Assembly: GCA_959597175.1 (NCBI GenBank)
Contig: CAUFXM010000004.1
Span: 62,001-126,000, forward strand
From: an uncultured Methanomassiliicoccales archaeon
GTDB lineage: Archaea > Thermoplasmatota > Thermoplasmata > Methanomassiliicoccales > Methanomethylophilaceae
DNA length: 64,000 bases
Reading direction: 5' to 3'
In this document: positions 10,579 to 18,885 of the stretch, piece after piece
Layout: each line of letters opens with the position of its first letter
How positions within the stretch are numbered: position 1 is the stretch's first letter
Position numbers and translations under genes: made by a program
Notes under the pieces: generated by a model
The model's input: only the letters and a program-made list of their open reading frames with translations
Told to the model about the DNA's origin: nothing
The model's database searches: none

Positions 10579-10634
10579 TTTTTAACCGGAGATTTCACCT
10601 GAAAGATTCGGTTATAACGGAATTATCACCTGAA
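10579..10634 (-). promoter_or_regulatory. Two direct repeats overlapping the AlbA_2 gene promoter
   Basis: On the coding strand, ttcaggtga followed by a-t-rich sequence and a ccgttataacc or ccggttaaaa core occurs twice, with the ttcaggtga boxes at 10626-10634 and 10595-10603 (31 bp, three helical turns apart). The proximal core (ggttaaaaa, centred near 10583) is probably the TATA box itself, so a bound protein would compete with TBP. Confidence 0.55.
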
Positions 10635-10758
10635 TTTACTGTCATCAAAGAGCAACATGAATCAGCTTTGAACGTCTGGCACTGTTCGAGGAGAAGGGGT
10701 CGAAGTCGGACCGTCGGGGACGCGTTCATTATAATATGGGGGAACCAATCCCCGGGCG

Positions 10759-11556
10759 ATGACATCCGAACTCGTCTTCGTGGGACTGGGCCTCAGCGGC
10801 ACCGACGGTATGACCGTGAAGGCGCTCAACGCGCTGAAGGAATGCGACAAGATCTATGCCGAGTTCTACACCTCGTCCCTGATCGGCACCAAGGTGGAGG
10901 ACCTGGAGAAGGCGATCGGGAAGCCGGTGTATCTGATGTACCGTGCCCAGGTGGAGGAGAGCGACGACATCATCAGGGACGCGATGCAGATGAGGGTGGG
11001 ATTCGTCACCGCAGGGGACACGATGTCCGCCACGACCCATGTCGATCTGAGGATCCAGGCCGCCGAGGCCGGGATCCCGGTGAGGGTGTTCCACGGGATA
11101 TCCATCTTCTCCGCCTGCCCCACGTCGCTGGGCCTCCAGCACTACAAGTTCGGAAGGGCCGTCACCCTGCCGTTCCTGGAGGAGGACTACCATCCCAAGT
11201 CCCCCTACGACCACATCAAGGAGAACAAGGACAGGGGCCTCCACACGATGATCCTCCTGGACATCCGTGCGGACGAGCTCAGGTACATGACGGCCCACCA
11301 GGCCATCGAGTGGCTCATCGAGGGCGAGAGGAAGTGGGGAGAGGGGCTCATCGACGACAAGACCCTCCTGTGCGTCGTCTCCAAGGTCGGGTCACCGGAG
11401 GAGAAGGTGTTCGCCGGATACCCCCAGGACCTGCTGAAGATGGATGTGGGGGAGCCCCTGCAGACCCTGGTTCTACCCGGGAACCTGCACTTCATGGAGC
11501 AGTACGCTCTGGTCAAGTTCGCCGGCGCCCCCGAGGAGATCATAGAGGACGACTGA
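10759..11556 (+). CDS. dphB: Diphthine synthase (EF-2 diphthamide biosynthesis)
   Basis: SAM-dependent methyltransferase that methylates the modified histidine of elongation factor 2 during diphthamide formation. It is 265 residues, the normal archaeal length. Family hallmarks: LVFVGLGLSGTDGMTVKAL at the N-terminus, AEFYTS near residue 35, the GDTMSATTH loop near residue 87, and FHGISIFSACPTSLGLQ, which resembles the cofactor pocket of tetrapyrrole methylases. A TATA box (attataata near 10731) lies 28 nt before the ATG, so the gene is leaderless and monocistronic. Confidence 0.95.
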   Translation: MTSELVFVGLGLSGTDGMTVKALNALKECDKIYAEFYTSSLIGTKVEDLEKAIGKPVYLMYRAQVEESDDIIRDAMQMRVGFVTAGDTMSATTHVDLRIQAAEAGIPVRVFHGISIFSACPTSLGLQHYKFGRAVTLPFLEEDYHPKSPYDHIKENKDRGLHTMILLDIRADELRYMTAHQAIEWLIEGERKWGEGLIDDKTLLCVVSKVGSPEEKVFAGYPQDLLKMDVGEPLQTLVLPGNLHFMEQYALVKFAGAPEEIIEDD

Positions 11557-11649
11557 ACCCCCAAGGGGTATGTGCCAGACCCAAACCCCTTCCTTTTTCT
11601 TAGGCATCCCTATCAGTGGGAACTTGTGGCTTGCCGATACATTCAACAT

Positions 11650-11695
11650 CCTTTTATCCTAATGGTTGGATTACACATCCAACGGGTGAGACCCG
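11650..11695 (+). promoter_or_regulatory. Promoter with two inverted repeats ahead of the importer cluster
   Basis: A TATA-like cttttatcc at 11651-11659 is followed by a perfect inverted repeat, gttggat-tacac-atccaac (11665-11683), and a second, cgggt-gag-acccg (11683-11695). The first would overlap the expected transcription start near 11680, a classic repressor position. The second would form a hairpin in the short leader just upstream of ggtggtaaag and the ATG. Confidence 0.5.
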
Positions 11696-11705
11696 GGTGG
11701 TAAAG

Positions 11706-12695
11706 ATGCAGAAAAACAACACGATCATCGCCGCGGTCGTAGTGGTGATAGTCATCATCGCAGCCGTGGGCGTGTACTACGGCATGAACAACGGGGGCGG
11801 TGACAACACCCAGAACGACGAGGGCGACACATACTACTTCTATCTCGACGGATTCAATGATGAGATAAACGGTTGGCACAATGCGACCGGTACGAGCATC
11901 ACCGCAGCATTCGACTCTGCCATGGGTGCTGACAACATCGACTATACGATGTCCGAGCATGGGATGATAACAATAGAGGATTACGTCGGAACCAGTTCGA
12001 TGGATCCAGATACCGGAGCCTACGTCGGAACCGGCACCGCGATATACCTTTGGACATCGACCGACGCGTCCTATTTCGACCCGACCTACCATTACTTCGC
12101 GCAGGGCCCGGCATTCCCCAACATTACCAGCAACATCGTCTACATCTCGTACAGCGAGTACATCTCTGATGTGGATGGAACCACCTATACGCTTAACCCG
12201 AGTACCACTCAGGCGGACCTCTCCGTCGGAGGACCGTTCGGCAACAGTGAGTACAAGCCCCTGACATATTCCGGTGACTTCTACTTCTATCTCGATGGGT
12301 TCAGCGATGAGATAAATGGATGGTACACTGCTAACGGCTCCGACATCACCGCTGCGTTCTCCACAGCCATGAATGGGGCCGGAATTAGTTACACGATGTC
12401 CGAGCATGGGATGATAACAATAGAGGATTACGTCGGAACCAGTTCGATGGATCCAGATACCGGAGCCTACGTCGGAACCGGCACCGCGATATACCTTTGG
12501 ACATCGACCGACGCGTCCTATTTCGACCCGACCTACCATTACTTCGCGCAGGGCCCGGCATTCCCCAACATTACCAGCAACATCGTCTACATCTCGTACA
12601 GCGAGTACATCTCTGATGTGGATGGAACCACCTATACGCTTAACCCGAGTACCACTCAGGCGGACCTCTCCGTCGGAGGACCGTTCGGGGCATAA
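11706..12695 (+). CDS. Secreted protein with two tandem DUF4430-like repeats
   Basis: A 329-residue exported protein. Residues 1-28 form a membrane anchor or signal (IIAAVVVVIVIIAAVGVYYG), then a charged Gly/Asp linker. Two copies of a 149-residue domain follow, each starting near FYLDGFxDEINGW and ending SVGGPFG. The domain plan (aromatic strand, ITAAF helix, AIYLWTSTDASYF strand, NIVYISYSEY strand) resembles the small domains at the N-termini of the next two proteins and the transcobalamin C-terminal-like DUF4430 family. No cysteines are visible. It heads the importer operon, so surface ligand capture is a reasonable guess. An upstream in-frame start at 11616 is unlikely because it precedes the TATA box. 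Confidence 0.6.
   Translation: MQKNNTIIAAVVVVIVIIAAVGVYYGMNNGGGDNTQNDEGDTYYFYLDGFNDEINGWHNATGTSITAAFDSAMGADNIDYTMSEHGMITIEDYVGTSSMDPDTGAYVGTGTAIYLWTSTDASYFDPTYHYFAQGPAFPNITSNIVYISYSEYISDVDGTTYTLNPSTTQADLSVGGPFGNSEYKPLTYSGDFYFYLDGFSDEINGWYTANGSDITAAFSTAMNGAGISYTMSEHGMITIEDYVGTSSMDPDTGAYVGTGTAIYLWTSTDASYFDPTYHYFAQGPAFPNITSNIVYISYSEYISDVDGTTYTLNPSTTQADLSVGGPFGA
11946..12688 (+). repeat. Perfect 296-bp intragenic tandem duplication
   Basis: Bases 11946-12241 and 12393-12688 are identical over 296 bp at a period of 447 bp (149 codons), with no synonymous differences seen by direct reading. The remaining 151 bp of each unit differ clearly, so the identity reflects recent gene conversion or partial re-duplication rather than a single recent event. 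Confidence 0.95.
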
Positions 12696-12704
12696 ATGAA
12701 AACA

Positions 12705-12722
12705 GGCGGGGCAATCCCCGCC
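12705..12722 (+). terminator. Intercistronic hairpin between the repeat protein and binding protein
   Basis: ggcgggg-caat-ccccgcc forms a perfect 7-bp stem 9 nt after the stop of the first gene. With 22 nt remaining before the next ATG and no new TATA box in between, it may act as a partial terminator or stabiliser that raises expression of the first gene over the rest. Confidence 0.5.
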
Positions 12723-12743
12723 ATTACCTATTGAAGTGATAAG

Positions 12744-14102
12744 ATGGATGATCGCGGTCGTGTCTATCTGTCTGTGGCTATCGTCCTGGTGGGAGTCAGC
12801 ATGGCTGTTGTTGCAGGCACTCTGATCTCAGAGGCGGACACATCGCAAGCACAAGGTACGGTCATAGATTACGGTGACAGGAACACGTTGTGGACTGATG
12901 CGGATCTCAGTCAGTTCTCTGCCGAGATAGATCTTCTAAACTATGCGTGTGAAGTCAATGGTCTGCCGTTATCATTGGGTGACGACGGGACGATAATCGA
13001 ATTGGACGGTGTCGCAAATACGGATGACAGCGAATGGGGCCTGTGGGTCATCTACCCCGGATCTACCGATTGGGTGAAACTCGATGCACCTTACGATCAG
13101 GACCCCTCGCAGTTCGTAATCTCCTCCTGGTCCTATGTGGAGGATGGGGATGAACCTACGGTTGCCGTGGACTATTCCGGTAATCCGATCTACGGTTATC
13201 AGCAAAAGTACAGGGTGGTGTCGCTCTCTCCCTCTATTACCGAGATACTGGGCTCGATAAAGGCCGAGAACATCATCGTGGGCGTCGATACATATTCGGA
13301 CCATCCCAGTTCGGTGGTCGAAGGGACGGAATCCGGGAGCATAGCTTTGGTCGGTACATATTCCAGTCCGAGCTTCGAACTTATAATGGGGACAAACCCG
13401 GATGTTGTGTTCGCCGACTCGTCCCAGAGGTCCCACACCAACATGGCAAACCAGCTTAGCAGTTCTGGTGTGGATGCGGTGCTACTGTACCCGGGCGAGG
13501 ACCTGGAGAGCATAATGGACAACATTTTCATCGTGGGTACTGTCATAAACTACGAACTTGCCGCCGACGAGGTGATCTCCGACATATACGGAGTGATAGA
13601 CCAGTTGGCAGAGAAGGTCTACACTCCCACGGCCGGGGGGAACGTGGATGTCATGATCTCTCTCGAGCCTGACATAAGTCCGTGGGTCTCCGGTTCGAGC
13701 ACATATATCAGCAGTATCGCCAGTCTATTCAATTCCACTAACGTTTTCTCAGGATGGGACGGATGGGTCCATGTGACCTCGGACAGGATCCCGTTCGCCA
13801 ACCCTGACAAGATCATCATAATCACTTCCGAGTACTCCGCCACCCAGGAGGAGTATGATTACCTGTATGACAACCTCCCGGCGCAGTGGAAGGACACGGA
13901 TGCCTGGCGCAACGGAGAGGTATATGTGATCTGCGAGGGCGCTGCAGACATGGTCCAGCGTTTCGGTCCAAGGGCGGCACAGGTGTCCGAGCTGGTGGCG
14001 ATGATTTTGCATCCGGATGCATTCGATACGGCTCTGCCGAAGATCATCGGGGATGATTACGAGCAGTATCTGACGTACAGCAGCTACATGAGTTACGATT
14101 GA
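12744..14102 (+). CDS. Chimeric substrate-binding protein: DUF4430-like domain plus BtuF/FecB fold
   Basis: A 452-residue exported binding protein. Residues 5-28 are hydrophobic (signal/anchor). Residues 40-150 form a small beta-rich domain (NTLWTDADLSQF, WGLWVIYPGSTDW) resembling the start of the next protein. From residue 153 a helical-backbone periplasmic-binding fold begins at YRVVSLSPSITEILGSI, continues with ENIIVGVDTYSDHP and NPDVVFAD, and ends with the GPRAAQVSELVAMILHP helix typical of FecB/BtuF proteins. The partner permease follows after 9 nt. The ligand is probably a corrinoid, given the salvage operon at 38-43 kb, but heme or a ferric chelate is not excluded. GC is lower than in the core genes. 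Confidence 0.75.
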   Translation: MDDRGRVYLSVAIVLVGVSMAVVAGTLISEADTSQAQGTVIDYGDRNTLWTDADLSQFSAEIDLLNYACEVNGLPLSLGDDGTIIELDGVANTDDSEWGLWVIYPGSTDWVKLDAPYDQDPSQFVISSWSYVEDGDEPTVAVDYSGNPIYGYQQKYRVVSLSPSITEILGSIKAENIIVGVDTYSDHPSSVVEGTESGSIALVGTYSSPSFELIMGTNPDVVFADSSQRSHTNMANQLSSSGVDAVLLYPGEDLESIMDNIFIVGTVINYELAADEVISDIYGVIDQLAEKVYTPTAGGNVDVMISLEPDISPWVSGSSTYISSIASLFNSTNVFSGWDGWVHVTSDRIPFANPDKIIIITSEYSATQEEYDYLYDNLPAQWKDTDAWRNGEVYVICEGAADMVQRFGPRAAQVSELVAMILHPDAFDTALPKIIGDDYEQYLTYSSYMSYD

Positions 14103-14111
14103 GGTCTCGAG

Positions 14112-17063
14112 ATGAACAGAAAGGTTACAGCATCCATCTTCGTGGTGGCCGTCCTCCTGGTCACCGCAGTCATCGTTCCCATACCTTCGGACGGTGCTGG
14201 CGGGGTGGATGTCCTCTTCGATGAGGGGAACGGGTCCACACAGTGGACGCAGGCGGACGGAGAGACCATCGGGGACGTCCTAGGGGACGCTATGGTGGGT
14301 TTCGGCAAGGAGTTCACGCTCGAGTCCGGAACAATAAGCGTAGATGGCAAATCCTCGACAACCATAGGGTCATCAGACACCGGTGGATCTTTGGATCAGG
14401 CCGGTTCAACAGGTGCCACGGTCACGTCCTCTTGGCATGTGTTCATATGGAACAGTGGCGAGTGGGTGGAGACAGACAATCTGGATGCCGTATCCGACGG
14501 GTCAGCAATCGCTCTGGCGTTCTACCCTGAAGGGGTCTCTCCGGTGGTGACTCCTGACGAGCCGTATGCGGTCACAATGGCAAGGGGCGATTCGGCCAAC
14601 ACTGGGAACTATGATGCGACGTATTCGTCCGACCAGGAATACGACATCACGTGGACCGACAATGGTACCGCCCATGCAACGACACTGTACGCAGGGGGAT
14701 ACATCTTCCAGAAGTACGGGATAGATTCGGACAGGAACGCCAAACTCGTCTGTATAGATGCCAGTACCGGACCGACGTACGACGAGGATGGGAATCCGCA
14801 GTATGTGTGGGAGTTCACATTCATGAGCGGATCGAACTACGAATCATCGACTCCGCTGATCGTCGGGGATTACATCTACGTCGGAACCATGACCGGTTAC
14901 ATCTACAGAATCCCACTGTACGAGGGTCCCGGGGAAAACAACGAGAACGTGACATCTTTCGGAGGGTCGTCATTCTCCGAGGCCCAGCCTGTCAGCTCCT
15001 ATCTGAAGTCGTTCGATGTCGGTACCACCTACGATTCGGGTTTCTCATCCCTTGTCTATGACTCCGGAGCGATCTATGTCACCCATTCCAATGGAATGGT
15101 GTACTGCTTCGATATGGACCTGAATCTCATATGGTCGTACATGCTGGATGGGAGCACGTATCTGGTCTCCCCGACAGTCTATGACGGATATCTGTACACA
15201 GGGGCGTTAAACGGATACCTGTACGTGTTGGATGCTACCAGTGGCGCACTGGTAGCCGATGAGATGATAGCCCAGTACAGGTACCAGTCCAGGCTGTATG
15301 GGGGAGTGGGTCAGGTGGCGGTCCAGTCTACGACTGCCGGCACATACATGCTTTACTTCACCTTCTCAGACGGTCTGGGGATGAGCCAGCTGAATTGCGG
15401 GATCGCTGTATATGAGTTCAGTCCGTCCAGCAACACGCTCGTGGAGAGGTACAGGAACGAGGATCTTGGCGATATGGGAAGATATGTGATACCCGTGGAT
15501 GTCCAGGGATACAAGGGGGTGTACTTCGTAGCCTCACCAGATTCCGGATCCACGGTGTTCCGCATAGATCAGTCCGGCAACCTGGAGACGGTCGTGGATG
15601 GACTGGCGGAGATACATTCGCCACCGGTGCTGGTCAACGACCAATATCTGTATCTGGTCAGCTACTCGTCATCCGAGCCAATCTACCAGGTCTCCCTCGA
15701 CGGGGAGATCGTTGGTGTGGCGTCCTGCCCCGCCGGCGTACGCAACTTCAACATGATCCCGGTGCTCGTCCTCGGGGACACGGTGTTCGGAGGCACCGAC
15801 TCCGGGATATACAGGCTGGACGGGGCGTTCATGCCGTACGTGGTGGAGACCCCCGTCCAGGGCCAACCTGTCATCTTCATAATCGCCGAGCTGCTGGCCG
15901 CCGTCGTCATCGCGCTGGCCGCGGTGTACGCGATACTCAGGTACAAGGGCCACGAGAGGCCGTTCAGCTACCTGAAGTCGAGCTTCGTGCACTACCTCTA
16001 CGGGGAGGACCAGTCCCACAACACCCGGAACAGGCACCGCCTCAAGTTCGTGGTCATTGTGGGGGTCATCGCCACGTTCGTCGCGTTCACCCTGTGCCTG
16101 TGCATAGGGTCCACGTCCATCGAGAACCCCATCGAGGCGTACTCGGCCCTGTTCTCCGCCATATCCAAGGGAGGTGTGGGGCTCGACACCCTGGAGACGA
16201 CGATATACGTCTCCAGGCTCCCGCGCACCGTCGCGGCGCTGGCCGTGGGCATCGGGCTGTCCGTGGCGGGGTGCATCTACCAGGCCATCATCAGGAACCC
16301 CCTGGTCGACCCGTACATCATGGGGGTGTCCTCGGGGGCCGGTGTCGCCGCCATCGCGGTCATAGCCTTCGACTTCACGTTCTTCGGGCTGTTCTCGTCC
16401 CATTCCATATTCCTGACGGCGATCACCGCCTGCATCGGGGGCCTCATCGCCTTCGGCATAACCATGCTCCTGGCGGAGAAGGCCGGCGGGTCGGCCATCA
16501 ACTACGTGCTGTCGGGAGTCGTGGTGGGACTGGCGTTCTCCGCCGTCCAGACGATCATGCTCACCATGGCCGGGAACAGACTGAGCAATGCGCTGTCCTG
16601 GCTGTACGGGTCGTTCGCCGAGGTCACATGGGCCCAGGTGGGGATAATCGTGGCCATATCGGTGTTCCTGTCGCTGGTGCCCCTGATATGGGCGAAGGAG
16701 CTGAACCTCGTCCTCCTGGGGGAGGACCAGGCCCGCCAGATGGGTCTGGACGTAAGGAGGTTCAACAGGTGGATGCTCATCCTGGCCTCCATCCTCACAT
16801 CGGTGTGCGTGGCGTTCTGCGGGGTCATAGGTTTCGTGGGGCTGGTCATCCCCCACCTGTGCAGGATGCTGCTGGGGAGCGACCACAGGATGGTCATCCC
16901 GGCGTCCATATGCTTCGGAGGGGTGATGCTGATGCTCGCGGACCTGCTGGCAAGGACGGGTTACTACGGCATGGAGCTGCCGGTGGGTGCGATCACGACG
17001 GTGATAGGCATCCCCGTGTTCGCGTACCTGCTGATCAAGAGGGGGAGGATGTACGATGGATGA
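14112..17063 (+). CDS. Fusion: DUF4430-like domain, PQQ-type beta-propeller and BtuC/FecCD permease
   Basis: A 983-residue fusion. Residues 7-27 are a signal/anchor. Residues 35-150 look like the small domain of the preceding protein (STQWTQADGETIG, WHVFIWNSGEW). Residues 180-570 contain propeller blades of PQQ/quinoprotein type (LYVLDATSGALV, YIYVGTMTGYIYRI, IYVTHSNGMVYCFD). A helix at 585-605 (ELLAAVVIALAAVYAIL) crosses the membrane, and from residue 635 a complete FecCD permease follows, with ISRLPRT-like VSRLPRTVAALAVG, GCIYQAIIRNPLVDPYIMGVSSGAG and GFVGLVIPHLCRMLLGSDHR. Ordinary BtuC is about 330-350 residues, so the propeller is an added extracellular module. The ATPase gene overlaps its end by 8 bp. 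Confidence 0.8.
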   Translation: MNRKVTASIFVVAVLLVTAVIVPIPSDGAGGVDVLFDEGNGSTQWTQADGETIGDVLGDAMVGFGKEFTLESGTISVDGKSSTTIGSSDTGGSLDQAGSTGATVTSSWHVFIWNSGEWVETDNLDAVSDGSAIALAFYPEGVSPVVTPDEPYAVTMARGDSANTGNYDATYSSDQEYDITWTDNGTAHATTLYAGGYIFQKYGIDSDRNAKLVCIDASTGPTYDEDGNPQYVWEFTFMSGSNYESSTPLIVGDYIYVGTMTGYIYRIPLYEGPGENNENVTSFGGSSFSEAQPVSSYLKSFDVGTTYDSGFSSLVYDSGAIYVTHSNGMVYCFDMDLNLIWSYMLDGSTYLVSPTVYDGYLYTGALNGYLYVLDATSGALVADEMIAQYRYQSRLYGGVGQVAVQSTTAGTYMLYFTFSDGLGMSQLNCGIAVYEFSPSSNTLVERYRNEDLGDMGRYVIPVDVQGYKGVYFVASPDSGSTVFRIDQSGNLETVVDGLAEIHSPPVLVNDQYLYLVSYSSSEPIYQVSLDGEIVGVASCPAGVRNFNMIPVLVLGDTVFGGTDSGIYRLDGAFMPYVVETPVQGQPVIFIIAELLAAVVIALAAVYAILRYKGHERPFSYLKSSFVHYLYGEDQSHNTRNRHRLKFVVIVGVIATFVAFTLCLCIGSTSIENPIEAYSALFSAISKGGVGLDTLETTIYVSRLPRTVAALAVGIGLSVAGCIYQAIIRNPLVDPYIMGVSSGAGVAAIAVIAFDFTFFGLFSSHSIFLTAITACIGGLIAFGITMLLAEKAGGSAINYVLSGVVVGLAFSAVQTIMLTMAGNRLSNALSWLYGSFAEVTWAQVGIIVAISVFLSLVPLIWAKELNLVLLGEDQARQMGLDVRRFNRWMLILASILTSVCVAFCGVIGFVGLVIPHLCRMLLGSDHRMVIPASICFGGVMLMLADLLARTGYYGMELPVGAITTVIGIPVFAYLLIKRGRMYDG

Positions 17064-17862
17064 CGTTCCGCTGCTGGAGCTCCGCGACCTGGAGAAGACC
17101 TACGAGGACGGGTACAAGGCTGTGAGAGGGGTCTCCTACAAGCTGGGCCCCGGGCAGCTGGTGGGTCTCATAGGGCCAAACGGATGCGGGAAGACAACAA
17201 TGATGAAGTGCATCAACCGTCTCCACGACCCCACCGGCGGCGACGTGCTCATAGACTGCGAGTCCATACTTGAGAAGACCCCCGGGGAGATAGCCAAGAA
17301 GGTGGCAAACGTCCCTGCCGAACTTAGGGGGAGCTTCGGGCTCACGGTGTTCGAGACCGTCATGCTGGGGAGGTACCCCTACCTGAAGAACGTCTGGTGG
17401 GAGCCGGAGGAGGACGAGCGGATGGTGGACGAGGCCCTGGAGAAGTTCGGGGTGGCCCACCTGAAGGACCGCGCCGTCGGGGCCCTGTCGTCAGGGGAGA
17501 GGCAGAGGGTGCTGATCGCGAAGGCGTATGTGCAGCAGCCCAGGCTGATGCTCGTCGACGAGCCCACATCGCATCTGGACATGAAGTACAAGCTTGACGT
17601 GATGGAGTACCTGAACGCCATGGTGAAGAAGGACATGACCGTCCTGGTGGCGGAGCACGACATCTCGCTGATGGCCAGGTACTGCGACACCTGCATCATC
17701 ATGAAGAAGGGGCAGATCGTCGGCATGGGTGATCCGAAGGAGGTAATCACCCCCGAGCTCATCGAGGACGTCTACGAGGTGAGCGCATCGGTCGGGTTCG
17801 ACGACGAGGGCGAGCTGTTCGTGCTGCCCAAGAGGTACAGGAAGGACCATGGCACACTTTAA
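17056..17862 (+). CDS. ABC importer ATPase, BtuD/FecE type
   Basis: A 268-residue ATPase that energises the fused permease. Walker A is GPNGCGKTT near residue 39, the signature is LSSGERQRV (serine variant of LSGGQ) near 140, Walker B is LMLVDEPTSHLD, and the switch histidine is in VLVAEHDISLM. The C-terminal extension after VITPELIEDVYEV is typical of FecE/BtuD proteins. The start overlaps the permease stop by 8 bp, so translation is probably coupled. The ATPase ends the importer operon; the following methyltransferase starts 24 nt later. Confidence 0.9.
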   Translation: MDDVPLLELRDLEKTYEDGYKAVRGVSYKLGPGQLVGLIGPNGCGKTTMMKCINRLHDPTGGDVLIDCESILEKTPGEIAKKVANVPAELRGSFGLTVFETVMLGRYPYLKNVWWEPEEDERMVDEALEKFGVAHLKDRAVGALSSGERQRVLIAKAYVQQPRLMLVDEPTSHLDMKYKLDVMEYLNAMVKKDMTVLVAEHDISLMARYCDTCIIMKKGQIVGMGDPKEVITPELIEDVYEVSASVGFDDEGELFVLPKRYRKDHGTL

Positions 17863-17886
17863 GACGATCCCGGAGATGGTGCCGAC

Positions 17887-18885
17887 ATGACCAGATGCAT
17901 CCGCGTCCCGAAGCGCGAGGGGGAGAGCGTTCGTTCTGCACTTTTTGCAGAAGGCCTCCTCGATCTGGGAGCCAGGATCCGCGCCGACGGGGACCACCTG
18001 CTGATCCCGATCGCATGCGAGTCGTACGGGGACTACGAGGTGGTGGACGCCGAGACGGGGGTGCAGGAGCACCGCCCCACCGACTACCGCGAGGTCGCCG
18101 ATGTGCCGGACGATCTGAGGGAGCAGCTCCCATCCTCGTTCGACGTGGTGGGCGATGTGGCCATGATAAAGGTCCCGGACGACCTGGTCCCCTACGGGAG
18201 GGAGCTGGGCGAGGCGCTTCTGAAGGTGAACAGCAACCTGCGCATTGTCTTCAGGGACCACGGGGTCAAAGGGGACTTCAGGATCAGGGACCTGGAGCTC
18301 CTGGCAGGCACCGGGACCTCCGAGACCGTGCACAGGGAGTTCGGGGTGTCGCTGCGCACCGACCCCTCCAGAGTCTACTTCAATCCGCGCCTCAGCAGCG
18401 AGAGGTCCAGGATAGCCAATCTGGTCCGGGACGGCGAGATTGTCATAGACATGTTCGGCGGCGTGGCGCCGTTCGGCACGGTCATCTGCCATCTGGCGCA
18501 TCCGAGCGCGGTCTATTCGATAGACCTCAATCCGGAGGCGGAGCGCTTCGCCAGGATCAACGCCGAGCGCAACCACGCCCCCGGCCTCCATCCGATGACG
18601 GGCGACTCCTCCCAGGTGGTCTTCGCACTCCCGAAGGCGGACCGCATAATAATGAACCTCCCTCAGATCGCAGACAGGTTCCTGCCGACGGCCCTGGGGA
18701 GGCTCAATCCCGGTGGCACCGTCCACATGTATAAGATCCTAGAGAGGGAGGACCTTGACGGGTTCCTCCGGGGGATCGAGGGCATGGGCGGGGATGCCGG
18801 TTGTCAGGTGGGGGTCGTCTGCAAGGAGCTGAAGACGTACTCCCCGACCATGAGCGTCTACGCCCTGGACATCACGAGGTCATGA
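17887..18885 (+). CDS. Trm5/Taw2-family tRNA methyltransferase
   Basis: Class I SAM enzyme of the Trm5 (tRNA guanine-37 N1) and Taw2 group. It is 332 residues. The N-terminal half carries the D2-like region (FDVVGDVAMIKVPDDL). The Rossmann core has IVIDMFGGVAPFGT (SAM motif I), YSIDLNPEAERFARIN (motif II) and DRIIMNLPQIADRFL, where NLP is the Trm5/Taw2 catalytic motif. A segment just before the core (RVYFNPRLSSERSRIA) is diagnostic. A GGAG precedes the ATG. It lies 24 nt after the importer ATPase and may be transcribed with it, though the role (reading-frame maintenance at tRNA position 37, or wyosine synthesis) is unrelated. Confidence 0.85.
   Translation: MTRCIRVPKREGESVRSALFAEGLLDLGARIRADGDHLLIPIACESYGDYEVVDAETGVQEHRPTDYREVADVPDDLREQLPSSFDVVGDVAMIKVPDDLVPYGRELGEALLKVNSNLRIVFRDHGVKGDFRIRDLELLAGTGTSETVHREFGVSLRTDPSRVYFNPRLSSERSRIANLVRDGEIVIDMFGGVAPFGTVICHLAHPSAVYSIDLNPEAERFARINAERNHAPGLHPMTGDSSQVVFALPKADRIIMNLPQIADRFLPTALGRLNPGGTVHMYKILEREDLDGFLRGIEGMGGDAGCQVGVVCKELKTYSPTMSVYALDITRS

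Noticed and set aside
11665..11695. Cobalamin riboswitch upstream of the importer cluster
   Set aside because: The paired elements are too small, overlap the predicted transcription start and lack the B12 box; archaeal cobalamin riboswitches are not expected.
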